A DNA stretch of 42,492 nucleotides, taken from assembly GCA_017546455.1 (NCBI GenBank), contig JAFYWY010000068.1, forward strand, positions 1 to 42,492. Direction: 5' to 3'. Origin of the DNA: Opitutales bacterium (GTDB lineage Bacteria; Verrucomicrobiota; Verrucomicrobiia; Opitutales; UBA953). How positions within the stretch are numbered: position 1 is the stretch's first letter; every line of letters begins with the position of its first letter. Both the position numbers and the translations under genes were made by a program. The notes under the pieces are model-generated. The model saw nothing but the letters and a program-made list of their open reading frames with translations, was not told the origin of the DNA and searched no databases. Of the stretch, positions 16,364 to 25,398 are shown piece by piece.

Positions 16364-17905
16364 CTAAGCGGACTTCGGGTTCTTCTCACATTCTGCGAGG
16401 AGCATTTCTAAAGTCGTCGTATCCTCACACGCGGCAAAGGAAGCGGAAAAGCGCGCCAGAGCCGCTTGGAGGCAGGCATTGCCGCCAAGCTCAATCGGCA
16501 GACGCAAATTGTCGAAACGGCGGCGCAAATCCGCAATTGAAAGCTTTCCGACGGGACCGGCTGAATTGTAGCGCGTGCGCCCGTCTTCATCCATTTCCGG
16601 CGAAAGCGTGACGAGCAGCTTCAAATCGATAAGCGTCGAAGTGCATTCCGAAGCAAGATTGGCAGGAATGCAAAGCACATTTCCGAGCTCTTCGAGCGTC
16701 AGTCCCTTTTCCGTGCTGGAACAGCGTTCGTAAATGGCGAAGAGGCTGGCAAAAAAGGCTTCCTGCTTGGCTCGCGGACTCAGTTCCGCCCATTTGCGAT
16801 TGATGTTTTTAAAGAAACCGGCATTCTGCGCTGCGTATGAAATTTGGCCCCCGATGAGAAGGAACATCCACGACAGATAGAGTCCGAACATCAGAATGAA
16901 AATCACGCTCAAATTCCCGTAGATCGAATTAAATTCCGAAATTTTGGAAACGAAGAGCGAGGCAGCCTTACCGCAACCGATGAAGGAAATCGCAACGATG
17001 GCTCCGCCGAGCAAGGCCGGACGCCAATTCACGCCGACGTTCGGCAAATAACGATTCAGCGAGGCAAAGAGCAACGTCATAATTGCAAACGCGATGAGCA
17101 GCGGCACAATCGACGTCATCATATTAAAGAAGAATTCGCCGCCGGGGATTCCTGCCGCATAGACGGAGACTTCGCTCGTACTCTGAGCCAGTCGCTTGAA
17201 GATGGCGGAAACGGAGAGAACGGACATTGCCACAGCCGAAACAGCTCCGCCGAGCACGAGAAAGAGGAAATACACCCAGAAGCGGCGCGCCCAGCTACGT
17301 CGGTTCCGGACATTCCAAATGAGATTGTAGGCGTCCTCAATGCGCGCAATCATGAAGACAGCGAGCACGACGAGAATCAGCGTTCCGATGGTACCCGTCG
17401 AGCCGGAGTTGGCCATCGTGTTTTTCAACAGCATTCCGGAGAATTCCTCCAGCTGCGGCGCCAAGGTCCCGATTGCCTGAACATCTTCCGGATTGCCGCC
17501 GATGACGGGTACAATCGTGTCCGCAGGCGTGGGAAGCACGAGCTGCATCGTTTCCGCCAAGCGTTCCTGCATGATCCGCACGGCTTCTTCACCCTGCACG
17601 TTCATCACAATCCCGAAAATCGTCAGGACCAGCATCACGAAGGGCGCCAGCGCCATCAACGCGTAATAGGTCAACGCCGCCGCATGCATCGGGATGTTGT
17701 TGTTAATCGTCCCGTTGATCGTGATTTCCACGATACGCCAAATCGTCGTAAAGACGCGCATCGGCAAAGTGTGATACGTGACTTCCCGCGGCGTCCAAAC
17801 TTTGTCGTAGAGCGCGTCGAACAACTCCTTTCCGCGTTCAATCAGCGCGGAGAAAACGGATTTTTGGGGAGTTGCGGAGGGCAAGTCGTCGTGGGGCGAT
17901 TCCAT
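16364..17905 (-). CDS. YihY/virulence factor BrkB family membrane protein
   Basis: A 513-residue inner-membrane protein. Six hydrophobic helices are visible in the central part: AAALTYYALMALAPFVMLVL, then LILVVLAVFMIARIEDA, FWVYFLFLVLGGAVSAVAM, IVPLLIAFAIMTLLF, LLGGAIVAISFIGCGKAASL and VIFILMFGLYLSWMFLLIGG. The first matches the family signature AAALAYY...P. The family was once called RNase BN but is not a nuclease; its function is unsettled, with proposals in lipid or envelope transport. Residues about 390-490 form a soluble region with a winged-helix look (EKGLTLEELGNVLCIPANLASECTSTLIDL), which is present in some longer family members. The TrkA-like gene lies just upstream (9 bases), so the two are probably cotranscribed. 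Confidence 0.88.
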   Translation of the reverse strand: MESPHDDLPSATPQKSVFSALIERGKELFDALYDKVWTPREVTYHTLPMRVFTTIWRIVEITINGTINNNIPMHAAALTYYALMALAPFVMLVLTIFGIVMNVQGEEAVRIMQERLAETMQLVLPTPADTIVPVIGGNPEDVQAIGTLAPQLEEFSGMLLKNTMANSGSTGTIGTLILVVLAVFMIARIEDAYNLIWNVRNRRSWARRFWVYFLFLVLGGAVSAVAMSVLSVSAIFKRLAQSTSEVSVYAAGIPGGEFFFNMMTSIVPLLIAFAIMTLLFASLNRYLPNVGVNWRPALLGGAIVAISFIGCGKAASLFVSKISEFNSIYGNLSVIFILMFGLYLSWMFLLIGGQISYAAQNAGFFKNINRKWAELSPRAKQEAFFASLFAIYERCSSTEKGLTLEELGNVLCIPANLASECTSTLIDLKLLVTLSPEMDEDGRTRYNSAGPVGKLSIADLRRRFDNLRLPIELGGNACLQAALARFSASFAACEDTTTLEMLLAECEKNPKSA

Positions 17906-17914
17906 AGGGGAAGC

Positions 17915-18670
17915 TTATTGGTCTTTCTCGGGATTTTCGACGGAAACGTCGTCCAAAAACTTTCTCAGCTTTTTCTCGGCACCGAAAAGCACGAGTACAT
18001 CTCGCTTTTGGAATTCGACATCGAGCTTCGGGACACCGAGAGTTGTACGTTCCTGGTCGTCGCGCAATTCGTCGCGGGTTCCCAAAACTTTTTCGATTTC
18101 CTTTCCGAACGGCAACGCATTGAGGCGCTTTACCGTAACGAGGAGAATGCTGTATTCGCGGAACTTCTCCGAAGCATCCCGCAGGGTCTTTCCGACAAGT
18201 CCGCGGGGTGCCGCGACTTCGATGACAACGTGGCCGTCACCGAGGTCGTAGCCGTCAACCACACCGCGCATCATCATTGAGTGCGCCAGGCCGCGCGCCG
18301 CAAATTCTTCGGGAACGACGAAACGGTGAATGCGCGGACGCAACATTTTCAGGAGACGTTCGTGCATTCCCGAAAGCACGCGGGCAACGATTTTTTGAGC
18401 TCCGAGTTCCTGCATGCGCATGGTGAGCATCATCGACGCTTCGAAGTTGTCGCCGATCGCAATGAAGACGGCATCCATGTCCGCAATCGGATAATGCGCA
18501 AAAGGCGTAGGATCGGTGTAATCGATTTCGATAGCCGCGTCCACAAAGTCTTTCACCGCCGCAACGTTTTCTTCCTTGCAGTCAATGGCGAGCACTTCCG
18601 CCCCCATGAGCGAAAGGTGATAGCACAAATGGCGTCCGAAAACGCCAAGTCCGATGACACAGTATTTCAT
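17915..18670 (-). CDS. TrkA/KtrA-like RCK-domain protein, potassium channel or transporter regulator
   Basis: A 251-residue cytoplasmic protein. The N-terminal RCK domain is a Rossmann fold with GLGVFGRHLCYHLSLMGAEV and the strand-end acid in AIDCKEENV, which bind NAD(H), ATP or ADP in this family. Residues about 140-250 correspond to an RCK_C domain (VVIEVAAPRGLVGKTLRDA). Family members gate Ktr/Trk potassium uptake systems or channels. No KtrB/TrkH membrane partner is present in the window; the downstream YihY protein is a different family. A near-perfect -10 box lies directly before the start (18679-18684), suggesting a very short or absent leader. Confidence 0.88.
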   Translation of the reverse strand: MKYCVIGLGVFGRHLCYHLSLMGAEVLAIDCKEENVAAVKDFVDAAIEIDYTDPTPFAHYPIADMDAVFIAIGDNFEASMMLTMRMQELGAQKIVARVLSGMHERLLKMLRPRIHRFVVPEEFAARGLAHSMMMRGVVDGYDLGDGHVVIEVAAPRGLVGKTLRDASEKFREYSILLVTVKRLNALPFGKEIEKVLGTRDELRDDQERTTLGVPKLDVEFQKRDVLVLFGAEKKLRKFLDDVSVENPEKDQ

Positions 18671-18678
18671 TGAAAAGG

Positions 18679-18684
18679 ATTATA
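18679..18684 (-). promoter_or_regulatory. Candidate -10 box giving a nearly leaderless transcript of the TrkA-like gene
   Basis: On the minus strand TATAAT ends eight bases before the ATG at 18670. Transcription starting six to seven bases after it would leave a leader of only about one or two bases. No convincing -35 is seen 17 bases upstream. Confidence 0.4.
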
Positions 18685-18720
18685 ACCTTTTTCCTGCGGG
18701 AAAAAAGGGATTTCGTAAAT

Positions 18721-18776
18721 AAAAACGCCGCATACGGACTCGTTTCCGGAGGCATTCCGGCGAGGCGCTGCGGCGT
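18721..18776 (-). terminator. Rho-independent terminator of the trxB-dedA unit
   Basis: On the minus strand ACGCCGCA and TGCGGCGT pair across a long, partly self-pairing loop and are followed by TTTTT. It lies 26 bases beyond the dedA stop. Confidence 0.65.
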
Positions 18777-18801
18777 GCAGAAAGGAAATATTTCCGGCGG
18801 T

Positions 18802-19560
18802 TTACGCTTTCTTGTGGCCCTTCAAAAACTTGTAGGCGAGATAAATGCCAAAAAGCGCGGCACAAATCAGAATCGCCCACGAAAGTTCGCGGCTATAGCG
18901 GTTGATGATTTCCTGTTGCCCGTGGGCATAGTAACCGACAACGGCAAGGATAACGTTCCAAATCATCGCCCCGAGCGAAGTAAAAATCACAAACGGCAAC
19001 ATGCGCATGCGCGCGATGCCGGCGGGAATACTGATCAGCTGGCGAACAACGGGCACCAGACGCCCGAAGAAAGTCGAAGAAATCCCGTATTTGCGGAAGA
19101 AGATCTCCGATTTTTCGACTTTCTCACGATCCACCAGGCAAAGGCTTCCCAAGCGGGATTCGGCAAACCAATTGACGAGCGGACGCCCGAAAAACAACGC
19201 CAAATAGTAATTAATCAGCGCCCCGAACAACGCGCCGACCGTCGCCGCCGCGATAACGAGCCCGATGTTCACCCAACGATTTTCCGTAACATAGAGCGAA
19301 CTCTCGGGATTGCAGGCCGCATAGGCCGCCGGCGGCACGACAACCTCCGACGGAAACGGAATAAAGGAGCTCTCCACCGTCATCAGCAAAGCGACGGTGC
19401 CGTAGTTCAAATTTTCCGCATACCATGCCACGACCTTCTCGGGCAGGGATTTTTCCGCGGAAATTTCCTCCGCGGGCGCCGCCGAAGCAGGCACTTCCGC
19501 GTTCAACGGCGCTAAAAACGCCGCGAACGCGAAAATCAAAAGCGCCAATCGTTGCTTCAT
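18802..19560 (-). CDS. DedA family membrane protein
   Basis: A 252-residue membrane protein. It begins with a signal-peptide-like segment (MKQRLALLIFAFAAFLAPLNAEVPA) and a short Ala/Glu-rich linker, which is unusual because most DedA proteins start directly with the membrane domain. The domain carries the family acidic residues in LLMTVESSFIPFPSEVVVPP, the GALFGALINYYLALFFGRP segment, and the Arg motif FFGRLVPVVRQLISIPAGIARM. DedA proteins include flippases that recycle undecaprenyl phosphate or move phosphatidylethanolamine, and they depend on proton motive force. It starts three bases after the trxB stop, so the two are cotranscribed. A second DedA domain occurs in the fusion protein at 36444. 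Confidence 0.9.
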   Translation of the reverse strand: MKQRLALLIFAFAAFLAPLNAEVPASAAPAEEISAEKSLPEKVVAWYAENLNYGTVALLMTVESSFIPFPSEVVVPPAAYAACNPESSLYVTENRWVNIGLVIAAATVGALFGALINYYLALFFGRPLVNWFAESRLGSLCLVDREKVEKSEIFFRKYGISSTFFGRLVPVVRQLISIPAGIARMRMLPFVIFTSLGAMIWNVILAVVGYYAHGQQEIINRYSRELSWAILICAALFGIYLAYKFLKGHKKA

Positions 19561-19563
19561 GCG

Positions 19564-20493
19564 TTACTGATTTTCCAGATAGCGCTGCGCGTCGAGCGCA
19601 GCACGTGCACCCATGCCTGCAGCCGTAATCGCTTGGCGGTAGTGGCGGTCTGCGCAGTCCCCCGCGATAAAGACGCCCGGAACGCGCGTATGCACGCCCG
19701 AATTATCGTTCGAAACCAGCGTTCCGTCTTCATCCATCGGCAATGCGCCTTCGAGGAATTTCGTATTCGGAATGTGCCCGATAGCCACGAAAATGCCCGA
19801 AACCGGAATTTCACGAAGCGCTCCGGACAGCGAGTCTTTGACAACCAGGGCGCGCACTTTGCCGTCCGCGCCGCCGAGAATGCGTTCCGCCGCAGCGTTC
19901 ATCACCAATTCGATTTTCGGGTTGCCCGTCACGCGTTTGACCATGATGTCGGACGCACGGAATTTGTCGCGGCGGTGGACGAGGTAAACCTTCGAAGCAA
20001 AGCGCGTAATGAAATTAGCTTCTTCGCAGGCCGAATCCCCGCCGCCGAGCACGGCAACTTCCTTACCGCGATAGAATGCTGCGTCACAGGTCGCACAGGT
20101 GCTAACCCCGTTTCCGCCGTAAAATTCCTTTTCGCCCGGAACGCCGGTCAGACGCGGAGCCGCGCCCGTCGCCACAATAACCGACTTCGCTTCGTAAACC
20201 TTTCCGGAAGTCGCAACGAGCTTTTTCACCGGTCCCGAAAAATCGACGGATTCGATCTGATCGACTTCAAAACGCGCGCCGAACTTTTCGGCCTGCTGGC
20301 GCATATTGAACGTGAGCATATAGCCGTCGATACCTTCCGGGAATCCCGGGAAGTTTTCGACTTCGGAAGTCGTCGTAATTTGTCCGCCCGGCAACGAGCC
20401 TTCCAAGACCAACGGCGAGAAGCCGGCGCGTGCGGCGTAAATAGCGGCAGTTGCTCCTGCGCAACCGCTCCCGAGAATGATGATATTTTCCAT
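19564..20493 (-). CDS. trxB: Thioredoxin-disulfide reductase
   Basis: A 309-residue flavoprotein of standard length. It transfers electrons from NADPH through FAD to thioredoxin. The N-terminal FAD motif is [18 protein letters not shown] (the usual Pro in GSGPAG is Cys). The redox pair is [10 protein letters not shown] with C133 and C136. The NADPH site is [14 protein letters not shown], followed by [10 protein letters not shown]. The C-terminal FAD motif is [10 protein letters not shown]. All key motifs are present, so the enzyme should be active in the cytoplasm. The dedA gene follows after three bases, and a small membrane-protein gene ends 33 bases upstream. Confidence 0.95.
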   Translation of the reverse strand: MENIIILGSGCAGATAAIYAARAGFSPLVLEGSLPGGQITTTSEVENFPGFPEGIDGYMLTFNMRQQAEKFGARFEVDQIESVDFSGPVKKLVATSGKVYEAKSVIVATGAAPRLTGVPGEKEFYGGNGVSTCATCDAAFYRGKEVAVLGGGDSACEEANFITRFASKVYLVHRRDKFRASDIMVKRVTGNPKIELVMNAAAERILGGADGKVRALVVKDSLSGALREIPVSGIFVAIGHIPNTKFLEGALPMDEDGTLVSNDNSGVHTRVPGVFIAGDCADRHYRQAITAAGMGARAALDAQRYLENQ

Positions 20494-20526
20494 GATGATT
20501 ACGTTATTTTAAATTAAATACTTAGT

Positions 20527-20817
20527 TTATTTTCCGATAAAAGAAAGGAGTTTGGCAAACACGGCGCTCAGCACCGTTCCCCACAGCAGAGAGTTCAGTG
20601 CCATGACAATCCACAAACCGACGGGACTGCCGCCGATTCCGCTTAAGAGCCCGAATCCTCCGAACCCGAGCTCCCGCGAAAGATAAATCCCCGGTTGAAT
20701 AATAAATTCCGCAATCTCGGCGACGAGGCGGCCTCCGATGCCGTTTGCGTATAAAACGACAAGCAGAAAATGGATGGCGGCCAGCAACACGGCGGATGTG
20801 ACGATTTTCTTCAACAT
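20527..20817 (-). CDS. Small hydrophobic membrane protein of unknown function
   Basis: A 96-residue protein starting at ATG 20817 (MLKKIVTSAVLLAAIHFLLV). Two or three hydrophobic segments are visible, at about residues 5-25, 30-50 (with FGGFGLLSGIGGSP just after) and 65-92. No family is recognised. The frame continues upstream to 20925, but that part overlaps the metallophosphoesterase coding sequence in another frame and is not membrane-like, so the shorter start is preferred. The metallophosphoesterase gene ends 50 bases upstream on the same strand, and trxB follows after 33 bases, placing it inside the minus-strand gene group. Confidence 0.65.
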   Translation of the reverse strand: MLKKIVTSAVLLAAIHFLLVVLYANGIGGRLVAEIAEFIIQPGIYLSRELGFGGFGLLSGIGGSPVGLWIVMALNSLLWGTVLSAVFAKLLSFIGK

Positions 20818-20867
20818 GAACGGGAATTCTGCTTCAAGGATTGTCGGCAAAGCATGTTTTTTCAACG

Positions 20868-21746
20868 CTATTCTTTTGCGAATCCGGCAGGTATCAGCTC
20901 GATGACGGCAAGCTCCGGCGGACAAAAAAAGCGAGCGGGTAAAATACTTGTCCCCAGACCGCGCGTGATAAAAATCGCCTTACCGCTTTGAGGGACCGTT
21001 TTCATCCCGGCAGCGAAGTCGTTTCCGACGATGCGGCAGGAATTAAAAACCGGCCACCCGCCCGGAAGACAAAGCTGTCCGCCGTGAGTGTGTCCGCACA
21101 CAGTCAAGTCCGCAGCCGCATTCAAAAACGGCAATACGTCCGGCGAATGCGACAGCAAAATGAAAGGCAAGGCGCCGCACGACGGATTTTCAGGAATTTC
21201 GTCGGCATCAAAAACGGGGAAATAGCTGTGCGCATCCAAGGTCCCTCCGATCATAAGGCGACGTCCGTTGGGCAAACACAATTCCTGCGCGCCCTTTTCA
21301 TCAAAAACCCTGATGCCGGCTTCCCGAAACGCCTTGGTAATCGTCCGGCGTCCGGCGTAGGCATCATGATTCCCGAGTACCGCAAAAACCGGAAAATGTT
21401 CCGCCAGGCGTCCGAGATGCCGCGCAATCGTCTCGGGGGCCATGGTGCTTTTCCGCGTGTGGCCGTTGACGTAATCGCCCAAGAGGAAAACGGCGTCCGG
21501 GGCTTCTTCGAGTATTGCGTTTACGATTTTTTCGGCACGCACATCGTCGTTCGGAGCGAAATGGAAATCCCCGGCGACAAGGATTTTGGCGCCCTGCCCG
21601 CCTCCGCTCCAAGCATCGAGCATGATCCGTTCCCGCGTCACGCACAAGCGGTTCGGTTCGACAAAAAACGCCCAAAACAGACAGGCAAGCGCGAGCAAGG
21701 CGGCAAGCCCTCCGAGGCATAAAATCTTTTTTGAAGGCTTAATCAC
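20868..21746 (-). CDS. Membrane-anchored metallophosphoesterase (YkuE-like)
   Basis: A 292-residue calcineurin-like phosphoesterase. The metal-binding motifs appear in order: VAGDFHF (D-x-H), LLGDYVNG (GD), VLGNHDAY (GNHD), LLSHSPD and CGHTHGGQL. An N-terminal hydrophobic segment (CLGGLAALLALACLFWAFFV) anchors it, with the catalytic domain probably outside the membrane. YkuE-like relatives are secreted or membrane-bound phosphoesterases, sometimes acting on UDP-2,3-diacylglucosamine or related phosphodiesters; the substrate here is unknown. Its ATG overlaps the stop of the upstream 147-residue protein gene in the ATGA arrangement (21743-21746), indicating translational coupling. Confidence 0.87.
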   Translation of the reverse strand: MIKPSKKILCLGGLAALLALACLFWAFFVEPNRLCVTRERIMLDAWSGGGQGAKILVAGDFHFAPNDDVRAEKIVNAILEEAPDAVFLLGDYVNGHTRKSTMAPETIARHLGRLAEHFPVFAVLGNHDAYAGRRTITKAFREAGIRVFDEKGAQELCLPNGRRLMIGGTLDAHSYFPVFDADEIPENPSCGALPFILLSHSPDVLPFLNAAADLTVCGHTHGGQLCLPGGWPVFNSCRIVGNDFAAGMKTVPQSGKAIFITRGLGTSILPARFFCPPELAVIELIPAGFAKE

Positions 21747-22186
21747 TCGTCACAAAGAGGATTGCGGATTAGCAAGGAAGCGGGCTTTCCGTCGGCGTAA
21801 ATCTTCGGGAAAACAAGCCAAAGGTAACGCTCGCTGCGCGGAAACTCATCAATTGCGGGGAGTATGCCGTCGGCATCGGGATTTCCGACCCGGGCAACGA
21901 CTTGTTTGGCTTCGTTCACCAGAAACGCCGTAAAGGGCTGCGGAAACGGCAAAGGTAGCGGTCGGCCGTCCGCTCCGCGCAGCTCCGCATGGCGATATTC
22001 AATCTGTAAGTGCAAAGCCGCGCTGTCGGATACGGGAATCACCTTCACGCGCAGAATGCCGTCGGCATCCGTCTGCACGATGGAAGCCATATCGACGGCA
22101 TTGCGGAAGGAAGACCAGAAGGCAATTCCGGCCGCAATCAGAATCAGAATACCGAGAGCGATGCGCTTCAGAATTCGAGGGCTCAT
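21743..22186 (-). CDS. Anchored protein of unknown function in the M48-metallophosphoesterase operon
   Basis: A 147-residue protein. Residues 8-25 (RIALGILILIAAGIAFW) form one membrane anchor. The rest is a soluble beta-rich domain (LRVKVIPVSDSAALHLQIEY, SERYLWLVFPKIYADG) probably in the periplasm. I do not recognise a family; the pattern resembles a GDYXXLXY-type domain (a small cytoplasmic-membrane or periplasmic domain with the sequence GD-YxxLxY), but the hallmark residues are not clearly present, so no name is given. Both ends overlap neighbours by four bases (ATGA at 22183-22186 and 21743-21746), so translation is coupled to the M48 protease upstream and the metallophosphoesterase downstream. 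Confidence 0.7.
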   Translation of the reverse strand: MSPRILKRIALGILILIAAGIAFWSSFRNAVDMASIVQTDADGILRVKVIPVSDSAALHLQIEYRHAELRGADGRPLPLPFPQPFTAFLVNEAKQVVARVGNPDADGILPAIDEFPRSERYLWLVFPKIYADGKPASLLIRNPLCDE

Positions 22187-23478
22187 ACGTTTTTTCTCAG
22201 GGCTTCGACGCGCTCGAACAAAGTCGGGTGCGAGTAGTGGAAGGCACTGAAGAGCGGATGCGGCGTGAGGTTCGAAAGATTTTCCGTGTGCAGCTTTTCA
22301 AGCGCAGCCACCAGCGGTTCCGGAGAACCGATAACTTCGCGCGCAAAAGCGTCCGCCTCGTATTCGTGCTTGCGGGAAAAATAATTCGAAATCGGTGAAG
22401 TCCAGAACGTGATGAGCGGCAGGATCTGCGACAAAAGCAGAAGCGCCGGCACGAACATCTTTCCTTCTACATAAGCGAACCCGAAGCTTTCAAAAAATAC
22501 GGCCTGATTTAAAATCCACGCAATCAGCCCGAGAGTGATGAAACCCGAGAAAAACCCGATAATCAGGCGCTTCGTAATATGCCCGCGGCGGGAGTGACCG
22601 ATTTCGTGCGCCAAAACCGCCTCGATTTCTTCGGAAGAAAGTTGCTTGATTAATGTATCGTAAATGACAATACGCCGCCACTTGCCGAAGCCCGTAAAGA
22701 AGGCGTTGGAGTGACCGGAGCGCTTCGAACCGTCGATGACTTCGATTTTCTCCGCAATGAATCCCGTGCGCTTTGCCAAAGCTTCCAGACGGTCCCGCAA
22801 CTCGCCTTCCGGAAGCGGCGTCAGCTTATTGAAAAGCGGCAAAATCCACTTCGGAAAAACCACGAGCAGGAAAAGCTGGAAACCGAAAAGCACACATTGC
22901 CCGATAATCCACCAGCTCTGCGGGAAGGCATAGAAAAACGCAATCAGCGCCCACATAACCGGCAAGCCGATCGCGAAAGCAAGGAGAACGGATTTCGCCA
23001 GGTCCGTGAGCCAAAGCCCGACGGAAGACTTATTGAAGCCGTATTTTTCTTCAATACGGAACGTGGAATAAGCATCAAGCGGCAAGCTCACCCAGGAAAG
23101 CACCACCCCGATACCGATGAGAGCCACACCTTCCCGCCAGATCGAACTCCAGCCTTCGACGCCGGCGCCCATCCCGAGCCATCCGCTCGTCCAATCGTAA
23201 ATCGGGGCCAAAAGGAAAAGCACGAGCACCGCGCTCCAAAGCGCCGCATACGTCATTTCGAAAAATCCGAAATCAATTTTCTCGACCGTATAATCAACGG
23301 ATTTTCCGTAGTTTTTATAAAGCTCGCCGTCGCGCACCTTCGGCGCCGTCGCAAAGCCGTTCGCCTCGAATTCCTTTGCCTTCTTCAAAACGTAAGAACG
23401 ATTCGTCCAATCCAGAGCAAAGTCCGCAAAAAATTTCGCCCCTAAAAGCACAAGAAAAAGAATCTGCAAAACATTCAT
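22183..23478 (-). CDS. M48 family membrane zinc metalloprotease (Ste24/CAAX protease type)
   Basis: A 431-residue polytopic membrane protease close to the usual length of Ste24 homologues. The zinc motif is VLAHEIGHSRRGH with H291, E292 and H295, and the third ligand is in SRKHEYEADAFA, the standard Ste24 motif. Several hydrophobic helices precede and separate these motifs. In eukaryotes Ste24 processes prenylated proteins; bacterial relatives without prenylation are thought to act in membrane protein quality control. It is the first gene of a coupled minus-strand group, since the next gene overlaps its stop by four bases. Confidence 0.92.
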   Translation of the reverse strand: MNVLQILFLVLLGAKFFADFALDWTNRSYVLKKAKEFEANGFATAPKVRDGELYKNYGKSVDYTVEKIDFGFFEMTYAALWSAVLVLFLLAPIYDWTSGWLGMGAGVEGWSSIWREGVALIGIGVVLSWVSLPLDAYSTFRIEEKYGFNKSSVGLWLTDLAKSVLLAFAIGLPVMWALIAFFYAFPQSWWIIGQCVLFGFQLFLLVVFPKWILPLFNKLTPLPEGELRDRLEALAKRTGFIAEKIEVIDGSKRSGHSNAFFTGFGKWRRIVIYDTLIKQLSSEEIEAVLAHEIGHSRRGHITKRLIIGFFSGFITLGLIAWILNQAVFFESFGFAYVEGKMFVPALLLLSQILPLITFWTSPISNYFSRKHEYEADAFAREVIGSPEPLVAALEKLHTENLSNLTPHPLFSAFHYSHPTLFERVEALRKNV

Positions 23479-23575
23479 ATCCCCACGCTAAATTTTTAAG
23501 CAGGCAAATGCAATTTTGCTTTCAATTTCAAAATAAAAAACTTATTTTCTTCGAAATTTCAACGAAAGTACAAAA

Positions 23576-24907
23576 ATGGAATCATTACAAAAACAAACAC
23601 TCGCCGAAGCTGCAGCTCACTACCATGCGCATCCGCGGCACGGGAAAATCGAGGTCTTGCCGACAAAGTCCTGCTTTTCTCAGGCAGACCTGACGCTCGC
23701 CTACACCCCGGGCGTTGCCGAGCCCTGTCGCGAGATTCAAAAGGACCCGACAAAGGCCGCTCGCTACACGGCACGCGGAAATCTCGTCGCCGTCATCTCG
23801 AACGGCACTGCCGTCCTCGGACTGGGCGACATCGGTCCGCTCGCCGGAAAGCCCGTCATGGAAGGCAAGGGACTGCTCTTCAAAGCTTTCGCGGATGTTG
23901 ACGTTTTTGACATCGAATTGAACGCGCGCACGCCCGACGAAGTCGTCGCCGCCGTCAAAGCGCTTGAGCCGACCTTCGGCGCCGTCAATCTGGAAGACAT
24001 CAAGGCTCCCGATTGTTTCGAAATCGAAGAGCGCCTCAAGAAGGAAATGAACATCCCCGTCTTCCACGACGACCAGCACGGCACGGCCGTCATCACCGGG
24101 GCCGCCCTGCTCAATGCGGTTGAGCTGACCGGACGCGATATCGCAAAGGTCAAGGTCGTCGTCAGCGGCGCAGGTGCGGCGGCAATCGCCTGCACGAAGT
24201 TCTATCTGAGCCTCGGCATCCTCCCGGAAAACGTTTACATGTTCGACTCGAAGGGGCTGATTCACAAGGGCCGCAAGGACCTGCACTCGAGCAAGCTGCA
24301 ATTCGCCCGCAATGAAGACTGCACGATGGCGGAAGCGCTGACCGGAGCCGACCTCTTCCTCGGGCTCTCCCGCAAAGGGTTGCTGACGAAGGAGCTGATT
24401 TCGCTCATGGCTCCGTCGCCGATCGTCTTTGCCTGCGCCAATCCGGATCCGGAAATTACCTACGAAGATGCCAAGGCGGCACGTCCCGACTGCATCATGG
24501 GCTCCGGCCGCTCCGACTGGCCGAACCAGATCAACAATGTTTCCTGCTTCCCGTTCCTGTTCCGCGCGGCCCTCGACGTTCGTGCTACGCAGATTACGGA
24601 ATCCATGAAGATTGCTGCGGCCAAAGCGCTTGCGGCACTCGCCAAGGAACCCGTTCCGGCCTCCGTTGCGGAAGCTTACGGCGAAAAGAGCTTCACCTTC
24701 GGTCCCGACTACGTCATTCCGAAGCCGCTCGACCCGCGCATTCTCGCCTGGGAATCCGCCGCCGTCGCTCAGGCGGCAGCCGAATGCGGAGTCGCGCAGG
24801 AACCGATTGCGGATCTCGAAGCCTACAAGCAATCCCTGCAGGAGCGCATGGCTAAGACCGAAAAGCGCATCCGCGCGGTCATCGATTCCTACAGCAAGGA
24901 AGCATAA
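23576..24907 (+). CDS. NAD(P)-dependent malic enzyme (short form)
   Basis: A 443-residue enzyme that oxidatively decarboxylates malate to pyruvate with NAD or NADP reduction. The N-terminal malic domain has [31 protein letters not shown] and [18 protein letters not shown]. The metal/substrate motif is [11 protein letters not shown], followed by the dinucleotide motif [12 protein letters not shown]. It lacks the phosphotransacetylase-like C-terminal domain of the roughly 760-residue MaeB proteins, so it corresponds to the short form. The cofactor preference is not clear from sequence. The pncC gene starts three bases after its stop. There is no Shine-Dalgarno motif upstream, only an A-rich stretch. 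Confidence 0.93.
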   Translation: MESLQKQTLAEAAAHYHAHPRHGKIEVLPTKSCFSQADLTLAYTPGVAEPCREIQKDPTKAARYTARGNLVAVISNGTAVLGLGDIGPLAGKPVMEGKGLLFKAFADVDVFDIELNARTPDEVVAAVKALEPTFGAVNLEDIKAPDCFEIEERLKKEMNIPVFHDDQHGTAVITGAALLNAVELTGRDIAKVKVVVSGAGAAAIACTKFYLSLGILPENVYMFDSKGLIHKGRKDLHSSKLQFARNEDCTMAEALTGADLFLGLSRKGLLTKELISLMAPSPIVFACANPDPEITYEDAKAARPDCIMGSGRSDWPNQINNVSCFPFLFRAALDVRATQITESMKIAAAKALAALAKEPVPASVAEAYGEKSFTFGPDYVIPKPLDPRILAWESAAVAQAAAECGVAQEPIADLEAYKQSLQERMAKTEKRIRAVIDSYSKEA

Positions 24908-24910
24908 ACC

Positions 24911-25390
24911 GTGGAAACGCTTTTCCGAGCGGCCGAAACGGTTTTAAACGCGGCGGCTTCACGCCGGGACATTAAGATCGCCTGTGCAGAATCCTGCACG
25001 GGCGGTCTGATTGCCAATGCGTTAACCGACGTCCCCGGGGCCAGTGCTTTTTTTGTCGGCGGGCTCGTCGCCTACTCCGTCGAAATCAAGCAGCGTGTTT
25101 TGGGCGTTCCTGCCGAAACGATTGCACGCCACGGTGTCGTTTCCGCCGAATGCGCGCAAGCAATGGCACGTGAAGCCGCACGCCTTTTCAATGCGAGTCA
25201 CGCACTTTCGACAACGGGAGTGGCCGGTCCCGGCGATCAGGACGGGATTTCCGCAGGGACGGTTTACATCGCCCTTGCCTCACCCGATTCCGTAATTGCC
25301 GAAAAGCTCTACTTCCCGAACGAAACGCGCGAACGCGTGAAATGTCTGGCAGCGCAAGCAGCGCTTCGCCTGCTCCGCGAGCACCTATAA
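24911..25390 (+). CDS. pncC: Nicotinamide-nucleotide amidohydrolase (CinA C-terminal domain)
   Basis: A 159-residue stand-alone CinA C-terminal domain protein beginning with GTG. The family signature is visible: CAESCTGGLIANALTDVPGAS near the N-terminus and STTGVAGPGDQDGISAGTVY in the middle. Members hydrolyse nicotinamide mononucleotide to nicotinate mononucleotide and ammonia, feeding pyridine nucleotide recycling. The length is right for the single-domain form. It lies three bases after the malic enzyme stop, so the two are one operon; both concern NAD(P), though a functional link is inference. A hairpin terminator follows. Confidence 0.92.
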   Translation: METLFRAAETVLNAAASRRDIKIACAESCTGGLIANALTDVPGASAFFVGGLVAYSVEIKQRVLGVPAETIARHGVVSAECAQAMAREAARLFNASHALSTTGVAGPGDQDGISAGTVYIALASPDSVIAEKLYFPNETRERVKCLAAQAALRLLREHL

Positions 25391-25398
25391 CGCCGGAC

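Noticed and set aside
16364-17905. Annotation of the YihY protein as ribonuclease BN
   Set aside because: The RNase BN label for this membrane family is a historical error; no nuclease motif is present.
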